Assembly (NCBI RefSeq): GCF_029490015.1
Contig: NZ_CP120468.1
Span: forward strand, 496,001-560,000
DNA from: Halobaculum limi
Lineage (GTDB): Archaea > Halobacteriota > Halobacteria > Halobacteriales > Haloferacaceae
DNA length: 64,000 nucleotides
Reading direction: 5' to 3'
Below, one piece after another: positions 54,666 to 63,883 of the stretch. The notes under the pieces are model-generated. The model saw only the letters and a program-made list of their open reading frames with translations, was not told where the DNA came from and made no database searches. The position numbers were made by a program, and so were the translations under genes. How positions within the stretch are numbered: position 1 is the first letter of the stretch; every line of letters begins with the position of its first letter.

Positions 54666-55247
54666 TCACTCGGTGGCATCGTCCGTCGCCTCGGGCGGCA
54701 CGACGCCGAGTCGACCCTCGACGAAGGCGGCGACGTCGTTCGCGAACGCCGTCACCTCATCCCAGTCGGTGAACTCCGTATCGCCCGAAGTGTCGGCATC
54801 GGGGAACGACTCGCGAGTGATCCGGCGCATCAGCAGTCGCTTCAGGAAGCCGTACTCCGAGTAGCGAAGCGCGCCACCGAACGCACCAATGCGGTCAGGG
54901 TGCCACTCGGTCGCGTCGATAAACTCCTCGATGTAGCCAGCGGTCTCTGCGGCCGCGTCATCGGTATCAGTTGCAGACGCCAGCGAGAGTTGGAAAAACG
55001 CCGTCGGACGCGCGGCGAGTGCATCGCCGTTGTCACGGACGAACCGCCGCACTCGCTTCCCGTGTTTGCCGTAGTGGATAGACGACCCGACGAGCACTGC
55101 GTCGTACTCCGTGACCGCCGGGTCACCATCCGCGAGGTCGACCACCGTCGCGTCGTGTCCACGATCGCGGAGTGTCTCGCCGATGTGCTCGGCTACCTTC
55201 GCCGTCTGTCCCTCACCGGTCCCGTACGCGACGAGCAAGTTGGCCAT
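54666..55247 (-). CDS. Flavodoxin-domain protein (HemG-like protoporphyrinogen oxidase homologue)
   Basis: A 193-residue flavodoxin-fold protein. It starts MANLLVAYGTGEGQTAKVAEHIGETLRDRGHDATVVDLADGD, with the FMN phosphate loop GTGEGQTAKVA, followed by YDAVLVGSSIHYGKHGKRVRRFVRDN and AFFQLSLASATDTDDAAAETAGYIEEFIDATEWHPDRIGAFGGALRYSEYGFLKRLLMRRI. The SSIHYGKH and GGALRYS segments are those of HemG-type proteins. It may act in haem synthesis or as a redox carrier. ATATGAC about 33 bp upstream on the minus strand supports this start. Divergent from the S9 peptidase. Confidence 0.88.
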   Translation of the reverse strand: MANLLVAYGTGEGQTAKVAEHIGETLRDRGHDATVVDLADGDPAVTEYDAVLVGSSIHYGKHGKRVRRFVRDNGDALAARPTAFFQLSLASATDTDDAAAETAGYIEEFIDATEWHPDRIGAFGGALRYSEYGFLKRLLMRRITRESFPDADTSGDTEFTDWDEVTAFANDVAAFVEGRLGVVPPEATDDATE

Positions 55248-55383
55248 CGTCCTCAACAGGGTGTTCAACTCGTTGTCATATGAAGCTAGCACCACAGCGC
55301 GTTCACTGCCTGCTCGTCAGAGCCCGGTCTTGTCTGCGTTGGATGACCCGAGGGTTCTCAACAGTCGCCAGAGAGGTCCGAGT

Positions 55384-57369
55384 ATGTCAGACCTTACCAT
55401 TTCGGACGTCCTCGATATCGAATATCCAAGCGCTCCCACGTGGAGCGCCGACGGGACGTACGTCGCTGCGACCCTCACCGGCGACGATGGAGCCGTCCTC
55501 ACCATTGCCGCTGCGGCAGACCCAAGCGAGCCCTGGCAAGTCGATCTCGACGGCGAGGGTGTCGCGGCCGTCGCGTGGGCACCGGCGTCGACCCCGGCAC
55601 GGCTGGCCGTCGTGACCGATGATGGGCGGGCGGCGCTCGTGAACGCCGACCGCGAGACAGTCGAGACGCTCACTGGCCACGCCGACGGCGATGACCTCGC
55701 GTGGACGAGCGACGGTGAGCGGGTGGCATACTATCGTGACGGGACGCCGACGGTGTATCACCTTGACGACGGCACCGACGAGCGATTCGACGTGCCCGAG
55801 CGAGGGACGTTTCTCGGAGAGTCGGAGATGCTCGCGTGGGGGCCTGACGACCGGCTGCTGGCGTCTCGCTTCGTCGAGTTCGACACGAAACAGGTGGGCG
55901 TGGTCGACACCGCGACTGGCGACCTGCACTGGCGAAGTCGCGAGCAAGCATATGCGACCACCACCCCGCAGTGGCTCGGTGACGGGCGCCTCCTCGTCGA
56001 CCGGGCGGGTGAACACGGGACCGTTCGTGAGGTGGTTGCTGTCGACACCGACGACGGGACTGAGCAGGTGCTCTATCGCGAACAGAATCGCGAACGTGGG
56101 ACGCTCTCGCGGGGTGCACCGACTGTTTCACCCAATGGGGGTCAGCTCGCACTCACGGTACCCGATGATGGCTGGGAACACGTGTACGTCGTCGACGTCG
56201 ACGCAGGAGCGCGGACGCAACTCACCGCAGGCGCGTTCGAAGACAAAGGCCTCGCAGGGTCGCGCCCGCAGTGGCGCTCAAACGAGGAACTCGTGTTCGC
56301 GTCGAACCGGGCAAACCGCGGCCGGCGGGGCATATACGCGGTCGACCGCAACGGAGAGACTCGAACGGTCGTGGAACCTGAGGGGACCAGCGTCTACCCG
56401 CGGCCCTCGCCCGATGGCGACGCACTCGCGTATGTCCACGCGGGCCAAGCCACCAGCCCCGAACTCCGACTGCTAGACCCCGAGACGGGCGAGACACACC
56501 GCATCACCCACTCGGTTGTCGACGAGTGGCCGATCGAGCCGCTCACTCCTGAGCGCGTCACCGTCGACTCCGTTGGCGGCCTCGAAATTGAGTCGTACCT
56601 GCTCGACCCGCGCGAGGGCGACGCGGTTGATGACGATGCGACGGACCTGCCCGCAGTGGTGTGGGTTCACGGCGGCCCGATGCGGCAGATGCGCGATGGC
56701 TGGCACCCGTCGCGGTCGTACGGCCTTGCGTACGCCTTCCAGCAGTACCTCGCCCACGAAGGGTACGTCGGTCTGTTCGTCAACTACCGCGGCGGCATTG
56801 GATATGGCGCTGACTTCCGCGCCGCGCTGGCAGGCAACCGTGGCGACGACGAGATGGAAGATATCGTCGCCGGCGCTGCGTATCTCCGTACCCTCGATTA
56901 CGTTGATGCCGATGCGGTCGGGATGTGGGGGCTCTCGTACGGTGGCTATGCAGCACTCCAACTGCTCGGGACCCACCCCGAGGCGTTCGACGTCGCGGTC
57001 AACCTCGCAGGACTGGCCGACCTCGAACTGTACCGCGACTGGGCGGAGGCGACCAAGTACCCCGCCGCCGCCTCTTCGATGGCAGTCCGGCTTGGTGGCG
57101 AGCCCTGGGAGGCGACCGACGCGTGGGACCAGGGCAGTCCTGTGACCCACGTTGAGAACTATGAGAACCCCCTCTACAGCTTTCACGGGACGGGCGACCG
57201 CTACGTCAACGTTGAGCAACTTGATCTACTCGTCGACGAACTGCTCGACTGCGACGCTGACCACGAGTGGGAGTACTACCCGGACGAGAAGCACGTCTTC
57301 TCACAGCGGTCGACGTGGGAACGCGTCTTACCGCAAATTGAAGCCGCGTTCGACGAGCACCTTGGGTGA
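55384..57369 (+). CDS. S9 family (acylaminoacyl-type) peptidase
   Basis: A 661-residue prolyl-oligopeptidase-fold enzyme that cleaves short peptides. The N-terminal about 400 residues form a WD/PD40-like beta-propeller (SAPTWSADGTYVAATL, RPSPDGDALAYVHAG, VSPNGGQLALTVPDDGWEHVYVVDV). The C-terminal alpha/beta hydrolase holds the nucleophile in WGLSYGGYAAL (Ser518), the Asp in HGTGDRYVNVEQ (about 603) and the His in PDEKHVFSQ (about 637); HGGP for the oxyanion hole is near residue 428. Divergent from the flavodoxin gene. Confidence 0.94.
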   Translation: MSDLTISDVLDIEYPSAPTWSADGTYVAATLTGDDGAVLTIAAAADPSEPWQVDLDGEGVAAVAWAPASTPARLAVVTDDGRAALVNADRETVETLTGHADGDDLAWTSDGERVAYYRDGTPTVYHLDDGTDERFDVPERGTFLGESEMLAWGPDDRLLASRFVEFDTKQVGVVDTATGDLHWRSREQAYATTTPQWLGDGRLLVDRAGEHGTVREVVAVDTDDGTEQVLYREQNRERGTLSRGAPTVSPNGGQLALTVPDDGWEHVYVVDVDAGARTQLTAGAFEDKGLAGSRPQWRSNEELVFASNRANRGRRGIYAVDRNGETRTVVEPEGTSVYPRPSPDGDALAYVHAGQATSPELRLLDPETGETHRITHSVVDEWPIEPLTPERVTVDSVGGLEIESYLLDPREGDAVDDDATDLPAVVWVHGGPMRQMRDGWHPSRSYGLAYAFQQYLAHEGYVGLFVNYRGGIGYGADFRAALAGNRGDDEMEDIVAGAAYLRTLDYVDADAVGMWGLSYGGYAALQLLGTHPEAFDVAVNLAGLADLELYRDWAEATKYPAAASSMAVRLGGEPWEATDAWDQGSPVTHVENYENPLYSFHGTGDRYVNVEQLDLLVDELLDCDADHEWEYYPDEKHVFSQRSTWERVLPQIEAAFDEHLG

Positions 57370-57928
57370 GCAGAAGTCAGTAACCCACGTGGAGGATGAC
57401 TCCATCGTGATGGGGAGCAGCCCCGCAGTTCGTTGCAGCGGTCGGACACGTCACGGTTGAATTGTCACAATCGGGTAAACGCCTGCTCGCGGCGTAATAC
57501 GGGCGCTACGAGCTGCTCGGTGAGTCGTTTGAGAGTCACAATTAGTTCGCATTGCCGGAAGGGAGGAGTGGATTCAGTCCAAGCGAGAGTGATGAAGATT
57601 CGCCCAGCAGAGCAACGCTGCGGCCAGTTCCACGCGAGAGAGACGCCTGAAACGCAAGGGGGCAGTCGCTCACAGTCGGGGTGGCTGCACTCGAGACCGG
57701 AGCTGCACGCGGTAGAATCGGCAGACGGAAGCCGATTGTGAGAATTCTCGGACCCCAATGTGCGGTATCGCGAAGACCCACCTCTAAGCATAGAGAGCCC
57801 CTACATCCCCTGATACACGTGTTTTTCGGCGGTTCGATAAAGCAGGGCGGTGTGTTCTGGCCACGCCCACAAGTCGACAGACACTGCACGTACTTCCTCT
57901 CTTCCGGCAGTACGCACCAGTTGTAAGC
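57370..57928. other. Gene-free stretch after the S9 peptidase
   Basis: About 560 bp with no frame that looks haloarchaeal; candidate translations are basic and serine-rich. It may be decayed coding or mobile DNA joined to the IS-like remnant that follows. I see no RNA gene in it. Confidence 0.5.
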
Positions 57929-58337
57929 TACCCACGACTGAAGTCGTGGGCTTTCCCCCGCAAGGGGTTTCGGCCCACGCTTCGTCCGCCGCCGAGGGCG
58001 GGTTGCACGACGGCAGGTCGGTCACACGGAGGGGTTTCCTGCGTGGTGTTCCGACCCGTGGTCTGCGTCCGAAACCGTCTCACACCGCGTTACTTATCGG
58101 TGGACTCCCCTCGTTTCATCGACGCTTGATACGACGAGAGCGACGAGGCGTCATCCGTCCCCGATGTCAGGGCGTGCTTACGAACGCCCCACCACGGTCA
58201 ACACGTTTGGCCGACCAGGAGTGTGCTCGACGCTACGGGACGCGAGAGCATAACTCGAACGGTGGCGAAATCGGCGTGTCGTCGCCCGAGGAACGTGTCG
58301 AGCCTGTCGGCTTCCTCCCACGACTACAGTCGTGGGC
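57929..58337. mobile_element. IS200/IS605-type (TnpB-associated) degenerate or non-autonomous element
   Basis: Two perfect terminal-type palindromes, CCCACGACTGAAGTCGTGGG near 57930-57950 and CCCACGACTACAGTCGTGGG near 58317-58336, match the subterminal hairpins that IS200/IS605 transposases recognise in haloarchaea. Between them lies about 370 bp of broken coding-like sequence; its last part on the plus strand (EHNSNGGEIGVSSPEERVEP) resembles, from memory, the C-terminal tail of haloarchaeal TnpB. No intact tnpA or tnpB is present, so it is a remnant or a palindrome-bearing non-autonomous element. The final 96 bp to the RND gene hold nothing recognised. Confidence 0.65.
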
Positions 58338-58433
58338 TTCCGCCTCGAACTTCTGTGATCACACTGAGGCGCCTGTACGGACACGAGAGCGGCTCTACAG
58401 CGATCTCAACTCGCTATCACCGATTGTGGAACT

Positions 58434-60917
58434 TCACTGAACGGGGATCGCCTGCCGAACAGCAGTGCGACGACGTTCGACGATGCGCTCCCAGATGACC
58501 AAGACCGAGGGTGTGAGGAAGACAGCGGTCACGTACGAGTAGAAGATGGACAGCGCGGTGAGCACGCCGAACTGTCCGAGAACGGGCGTGATAGCGAACA
58601 CGAGGACGCCGATACCGCTGGTGGTGGTGAGCATACTCCCGGCGAGGGCGCTCCCCGTTCCCCGGACGGCATCGTCGAGTGCGTCGTCGACGGTGACGTC
58701 GGGGCCATACTCGTCGGCGAATCGGTGGACAATGTGGGCGGAGTAGTCGGTTCCGAGCCCGATCGTGATCGAGAGGATGGTGGCAGTGAGAGCGTTGACC
58801 GGCAGGTCCAGCGCACGCATCGACCCGACGAGGAAGCCGATGGTGATAACGATGGGGACGAGGTTGACCAACCCGAGCGACGGTCGGCCCTCGAGTATCG
58901 CGTAGATGAGGACGAGAAACACCGCCGTCGCGGTGAGTGCGACCGCGAGGCTGGTGAGCGCCGACGCGAGGATCACGTCTGAGACCGCCTGAAATACGAT
59001 GGTCTCGCCGGTCGCGATAGCCCCGAACCGGTATCGGTCTTCGAGTTCTTGGCCCGACTGCGTCACCTCGTCTTGAGTCGTATCCGCCTCGAATTGGTAG
59101 ACGATGCGGGCGGCGCGCCGATCCTCGGTGATGTATCGGAGCGTCTGGTCGCGGGCGGGCGAGTCTAACAGCGCTGCGTATATCTGGTCGAGGTTATCGT
59201 CGGGAATCCCGTTGTCGTTGGCGTCGTTTCGCTCGACGAGGCGGCGGAACTCAGGCGAGGCCGCCGACCGCGACTCGATGACGGTGAGGATGCTCTCTGT
59301 CTCTGCGGTTCGATTCGACGCGACGACGCCCGCCGGTGGGTTCTCCCTCGCCCGTGCGAACGATTCGAGGGTGTGATCTTCTTGGAGTGAGCCTTGCACG
59401 TATATGGTGACGGAGTCACCCTGTGACTGCTCGAAATTGGCTTCGAGAAAGTTCAGCGTGCCCGTGACGGAGTAGTCGCTGGGGCGAAACGGCTCTGGGA
59501 GGTCGTCGAAGACTGCCGGCGTCTCCTCGGGCGGGAGGAAGTCCTCCTGTGAGAACGACGTGTCGACGCCGAGGCCGTAGACGCTCGAACTCACGGCGAG
59601 GACGACGACGAACACGGTGAAGGCTCGCGGCACGCGCCGTGCGAGAAAGAGGCCACTCGCGGAGATGCGCCCGAGCAACGACCCTTCCGCGCCGAGCGGT
59701 CGTTGGCCGAACGTCGGGAAGTTGCGGCGCTCGCGAGCGCGGTCGGACAGCACCTTCATCGCAGGCAAGAACACGCCGAAGATGAGGAACGTGAACGTGA
59801 TGCCGACGGCGGCGACGAGCCCGAACTCGCGGATGGGGCCGAGGTCGCTGGTGACGTTCGCGGCGAACCCCAGCGCAGTCGTCCCCGTGACGATGAAGAA
59901 GGCGACGAGCAGTTGCCGATTCGCGGTCGACATCGACGCCGTGATGCTGCGCCCGGTGATGCGCTCTTCGCGATAGCGATTGACGCTGTGGATGCCGAAG
60001 TCGATGCCGACCGCGAGCAACAGCGGTGGAATCGCGATGAGCAGTTGCGAGAAGGCGATGCCGGCGAGACCGAGGAAGCCGAACGTCCAGACGAGCGTGA
60101 CGCCGAGTGCGATCACCCCCAACAGGAGGTCGATCGGGTCGCGGTACGCGACGACGAGGAAGACGAAGATGAGGGTGATCGACGCCGGCAACACGAGGAT
60201 GAGCGAGTCGAAGACGACGTTCGAGAACTCTGCGGAGACGAGGCCACCCCCGAACACGGTGATGTCGCCGTCGACGGTCGCGACGACGTTCTGCGACCGC
60301 AGTTGCAGCGAGGTGAGCGGACTGTCAGTACCCGCGCCCGCCGCGCCGCCGGTGCTGCCGATGGGCGAGTGGACGACGACGGCGACGGTCGCACTCGCGG
60401 TCGCCGCGTGTTCGTTGAAGTCGTCGCTGAGTTGGCTCGTGAACCCCTCGTTCTCGCTTGCGGTGCGGACCGCCTCGTCGATCTCTCGGGGCGTCGCGTT
60501 CTCTACAACGCGGATCTGCGCATCAAGCGTTTGCGCACTCGGATCGAGCGTCTGTGCGATCACCGACGCTGCACTCGACGTACTCGTGACGCGCAAACTC
60601 GACGTGTCTGCGAGTCGCTTTTGGGCCTCCAGCATCCGCAACAGTTCGGGTTTCGAGAGGACGTTCGGTGCCGACTGGATCAGTTGCGTGCTTCCAGAAC
60701 TCTCCTGAAACGTCGGTGAGAACTCCTCGTTGACCGCTTCGAACGCGGTCTGTGCCGGGAGGTCTTCGGTGAACTGACTCGTCCCCGCGTCGGTGGAGAT
60801 GTTACCGAGACCGACCGCGAATACCGCCGTGACGGCGAGAAACACCACGACGACTGCACCCGGCCGCTCGACCGTTGCGCGTGAGACGGCGCGGATGACG
60901 CGTTCGTACGCTCGCAT
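58434..60917 (-). CDS. RND superfamily exporter (HAE3/MMPL-like)
   Basis: An 827-residue protein with 12 helices in the RND plan: one N-terminal helix (GAVVVVFLAVTAVFAVGLGNI), a large external loop (about residues 45-235), five helices, a second single helix (AFTVFVVVLAVSSSVYGLGVD), a second loop and the final five helices. Conserved membrane segments are DFGIHSVNRYREE and GLGTDYSAHIVHRFADEYG, the latter with the Asp used for proton coupling. Archaeal members are inferred to export lipids, hydrophobic compounds or surface components. Its ATG shares one base with the stop of the upstream surface-protein gene, so they form one operon. Confidence 0.93.
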   Translation of the reverse strand: MRAYERVIRAVSRATVERPGAVVVVFLAVTAVFAVGLGNISTDAGTSQFTEDLPAQTAFEAVNEEFSPTFQESSGSTQLIQSAPNVLSKPELLRMLEAQKRLADTSSLRVTSTSSAASVIAQTLDPSAQTLDAQIRVVENATPREIDEAVRTASENEGFTSQLSDDFNEHAATASATVAVVVHSPIGSTGGAAGAGTDSPLTSLQLRSQNVVATVDGDITVFGGGLVSAEFSNVVFDSLILVLPASITLIFVFLVVAYRDPIDLLLGVIALGVTLVWTFGFLGLAGIAFSQLLIAIPPLLLAVGIDFGIHSVNRYREERITGRSITASMSTANRQLLVAFFIVTGTTALGFAANVTSDLGPIREFGLVAAVGITFTFLIFGVFLPAMKVLSDRARERRNFPTFGQRPLGAEGSLLGRISASGLFLARRVPRAFTVFVVVLAVSSSVYGLGVDTSFSQEDFLPPEETPAVFDDLPEPFRPSDYSVTGTLNFLEANFEQSQGDSVTIYVQGSLQEDHTLESFARARENPPAGVVASNRTAETESILTVIESRSAASPEFRRLVERNDANDNGIPDDNLDQIYAALLDSPARDQTLRYITEDRRAARIVYQFEADTTQDEVTQSGQELEDRYRFGAIATGETIVFQAVSDVILASALTSLAVALTATAVFLVLIYAILEGRPSLGLVNLVPIVITIGFLVGSMRALDLPVNALTATILSITIGLGTDYSAHIVHRFADEYGPDVTVDDALDDAVRGTGSALAGSMLTTTSGIGVLVFAITPVLGQFGVLTALSIFYSYVTAVFLTPSVLVIWERIVERRRTAVRQAIPVQ

Positions 60918-63739
60918 CAGTGCTCCCCGGGTCGTTCGTCAGTTGTGATATCGTCGGGGTCGACCCATTCCATCACGTCCCCCCCGGGTCGGGAGGCTGA
61001 CTTGTCATCCGCACTCACGCCGCTGTCAGTCTCGCTGATGTCGGGTGCGTCACTCTCACCGAGGTCGACCCATTCCATCACGTCACTCCCTGAGTCATCG
61101 TCCACGCCGCCGTCAGTCTCGCTGGCGTCGCTCGCATCGCTTTCGCCGCTCCCACCGAAGTCAACCCACTCCATCACGGCTTCGGGGATTGAGTCGCCCT
61201 GGTCGACGCCACCATCTTGGGCCGCTGTCGGCACATCCTCTCGTGGTGGGGGCGTGCTCCGCCGTCCGAGGCGGCGTCGGATGAGGTATCCGGCCACGAT
61301 GAGGATGATGATCCCTAAGAGGAGGGGGATGATCCAGTCAGGGAACTGCTGTGGCGGTGGTTGGACGACCATCACCCCAACGTTCACCGGATCCGAGAGT
61401 TGTGAGTCGCCGTCAGGCGTCGTGTACAGGAAATCAACCGAGAGGAGGTACGGCTTCTCGCTGGCGCCACCAGCGGCCGAGACGGTGAAGCGAATCGTCA
61501 CGGACTCGTCCGGGTCGAGCGAGGCGATGAACGCCTGGTCGTCGTCGACAGAGAGCGGGTCGTCCGCGAATGCCTTCGCCTGGATATCGGTGAGCCGGAC
61601 GCCGAGGTTGTTCGTCAGCGTGAGTTCGATGACGCCACTTTGCCCGGCGGTAACGCGCAAGTCCTCACGCTCAACGACGAACGGGTCACGTTCGGGCGCG
61701 ACGCGCACGTCCGTGGTGAGCGAGTCACCGTCGCGGCGGTCGCCGTCGTCATCGGTGTACGCGATGTCGTAGACGAACTGTCGAGTGCCGGGTGCGCCGT
61801 TCGTCGTGATTTCGATCGGCAGGTCGAACACGGCTGTCTCGCCCGCGGCGAGGTCGCCGAGGGCGGCTTCCGTCTCGATGGGCGCGACGTTGCCCGTGTC
61901 CGTCGCGAGCGTGACGGCGACGGCGCTCACGTTCGTCGGCCCCGTGTTCGTCACCGCGACGGTGACGCGACCTTCTTCGCCGACGCGCAGGGTACTGTTG
62001 AGGGTTCGGGCGTCGAATGTCTGTCTCGCGGCGGGCGTCGCACCGAACGCGAGCGGATCCGACTGGCGCGACTGTCCCTCCTCGTCAGTGAACTCGACCG
62101 ACGCCTCGAACGCGTACGTCTGCCCGCCAGCCTCGTCGCCGGCGTCGACGACGTACCGGACGACGCGCTGTTCGCCCGGTCGCCACCGACCGACGAACCG
62201 CGTGTCTTCAGAACTCTCGCCGATGGCGAGCGCCGGACTCTGCGAGGTGAGCGAGACGGTCGCATCGGTGAGCGTCTCGTCGCCGCGGTTGACGATGGTA
62301 AGTACGAGTGGCCCGTCGTCGTTCGCCTGCAGTCGCGCGTCAACGGTCGTGAGTTCGAACCGCTCCGTCTCGCTGGAGACATCCGCGATCACGGTGATTG
62401 GGTCGCTCTCGCGCCGGTCGCCATCGGCTGTGACGTACTCGATGACGACAACGAACCGTCGTGGCCCGGGCTGTGCGGTGTCTAAGACGGACGCCGGGAT
62501 GCTGAAGTCAGCCTCGTCGTCTTCCTCTAAGTCCCCGAGGACGACGAGTCGCTCGCGTGGCTGGAGGTTGTCGTCCGTCTCGGTGATGCGAAGTACGGCC
62601 GTCTCGACGTCACGTGGGCCATCGTTGACGACAGTCCCGCTCACACGGCCCTCCTGGCCGACGCTGAGCGTGCTCTCGACGTCCGTAACGTCGAACGACT
62701 GTGCGTCGTCGGGATCGATAGTGACGACGAGGACGCCAGATGTCTCTCGATTCCCGTTCTCGTCGGTGTACGATACGGTGAGTTCGAGCGGGTACTCCTG
62801 GGTAGCGGCGTCCGGCGCCAGCGTCGCGTCGACCGTGATGGTCTCGGTGTCGCCGTCGTCCCAGTCGCCGACCGACCGCGTCGACGAGTCGGCCCCGCCC
62901 CCGAGCGTGAGGTCGGCGTTCGGCGAGCGTACCGTCACCGTCGCGTCGCGCAGGTCCTCCTCGCCGACGTTCCGCAAGTCGATCTCGACCGGACCCGTCT
63001 CCCCGACCTGGAGGTCTTCGTCGACCGACCGCACGACGAAGCGCCCATCTTCGGTCACGACCAGCTCGACCTCGAACGTATCCTGTTCGGACTCTCGCTC
63101 GCTGTCGTCGTTCGTGATCTCCTCGGTGTAGTCGTACTCAACCGTCACGTCGAGGTCGTAGACGCCGGGATCGGCGTCCTCGTCGACGACGATGTCGAAT
63201 CCGACCTCTGCCACCGACCCGGCCTGGAGGTCGCCCAGCGCCGTCTCTGCGGTGTTCACCGTCACCGGGGCGTCGCCGTCCTCCAACTCGACGCGGACGT
63301 TCCGCGCCGTCGTCACCGCCTCGCTGCCCGACGGTGGCGTGTCTAACCCCTCGTCGTCGACGGTGCCGCCGTTCGCGACCTGGACGACGAGACGACGCTC
63401 CTCGCCGGGAGACACTGTGTTGTCCGGGAGAAACACGTCGATGTCGGGTTCACCCTCGACGGTGACCGGCGTCGGCGTCGCTGTCGGCGTCGGAGATTCC
63501 GTGGGCGTCGTTCCATCGTCGGAGTCGCCGTCTCCCGAATTACCGTCACCGGAGTTACCGTCGCCAGAGTCACTGTCGCCGCCGTCGTCGTCGCCGTCAC
63601 CAGATCCGTCGTCTCCGTAGTCGTCGTCAGAGTCACCACCCGCGGCGACCGTCGGAACGTCGGAGACGACCACAGCGACCGCTCCGACGACGAGAAGAAG
63701 CGAGAGGAGGAGCGCACGAGTGCGTCGCTCGCGACTCAT
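60917..63739 (-). CDS. CARDB/COG1361-type surface protein with membrane anchor and repeated cytoplasmic motif
   Basis: A 940-residue protein. A signal peptide (about residues 1-35, LLLSLLLVVGAVAVVVSDVPTVAAGG) is followed by an Asp/Gly/Ser stretch and a Thr/Pro linker, then about six Ig-like CARDB repeats (for example FVVRSVDEDLQVGETGPVEIDLRNVGEEDLRDATV, FDVTDVESTLSVGQEGRVSGTVVNDGPRDVETAVL, FDARTLNSTLRVGEEGRVTVAVTNTGPTNVSAV). One helix (WIIPLLLGIIILIVAGYLI, about 805-823) leads to an acidic cytoplasmic tail with three copies of VMEWVD. It is co-transcribed with the RND exporter and probably works as its external partner. The MSRERRTR start is preferred. Confidence 0.88.
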   Translation of the reverse strand: MSRERRTRALLLSLLLVVGAVAVVVSDVPTVAAGGDSDDDYGDDGSGDGDDDGGDSDSGDGNSGDGNSGDGDSDDGTTPTESPTPTATPTPVTVEGEPDIDVFLPDNTVSPGEERRLVVQVANGGTVDDEGLDTPPSGSEAVTTARNVRVELEDGDAPVTVNTAETALGDLQAGSVAEVGFDIVVDEDADPGVYDLDVTVEYDYTEEITNDDSERESEQDTFEVELVVTEDGRFVVRSVDEDLQVGETGPVEIDLRNVGEEDLRDATVTVRSPNADLTLGGGADSSTRSVGDWDDGDTETITVDATLAPDAATQEYPLELTVSYTDENGNRETSGVLVVTIDPDDAQSFDVTDVESTLSVGQEGRVSGTVVNDGPRDVETAVLRITETDDNLQPRERLVVLGDLEEDDEADFSIPASVLDTAQPGPRRFVVVIEYVTADGDRRESDPITVIADVSSETERFELTTVDARLQANDDGPLVLTIVNRGDETLTDATVSLTSQSPALAIGESSEDTRFVGRWRPGEQRVVRYVVDAGDEAGGQTYAFEASVEFTDEEGQSRQSDPLAFGATPAARQTFDARTLNSTLRVGEEGRVTVAVTNTGPTNVSAVAVTLATDTGNVAPIETEAALGDLAAGETAVFDLPIEITTNGAPGTRQFVYDIAYTDDDGDRRDGDSLTTDVRVAPERDPFVVEREDLRVTAGQSGVIELTLTNNLGVRLTDIQAKAFADDPLSVDDDQAFIASLDPDESVTIRFTVSAAGGASEKPYLLSVDFLYTTPDGDSQLSDPVNVGVMVVQPPPQQFPDWIIPLLLGIIILIVAGYLIRRRLGRRSTPPPREDVPTAAQDGGVDQGDSIPEAVMEWVDFGGSGESDASDASETDGGVDDDSGSDVMEWVDLGESDAPDISETDSGVSADDKSASRPGGDVMEWVDPDDITTDERPGEH

Positions 63740-63841
63740 CGGTCCCGCCGTGTCCACGGGCCGGGACGCCGAGGCGGCCCGCGGGCTACTTCCGAACGCT
63801 GCACGACACCGAGAACCCCGTCCGGCCTGTTTGTAGTGGAC

Positions 63842-63883
63842 TGACTTACCCGGTGCTCGCGAAGTGCACCCCGAAGTAAGTCA
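63842..63883. other. Nested hairpin upstream of the CARDB gene
   Basis: TGACTTAC (63842-63849) pairs with GTAAGTCA (63876-63883), and inside it GGTGC (63852-63856) pairs with GCACC (63866-63870). It lies about 105-145 bp ahead of the 63739 start. A TATA-like CTTACTTATGCA on the minus strand lies beyond it at about 63928-63940, so the hairpin could be in the mRNA leader. The remaining bases to 64000 hold no gene. Confidence 0.45.
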
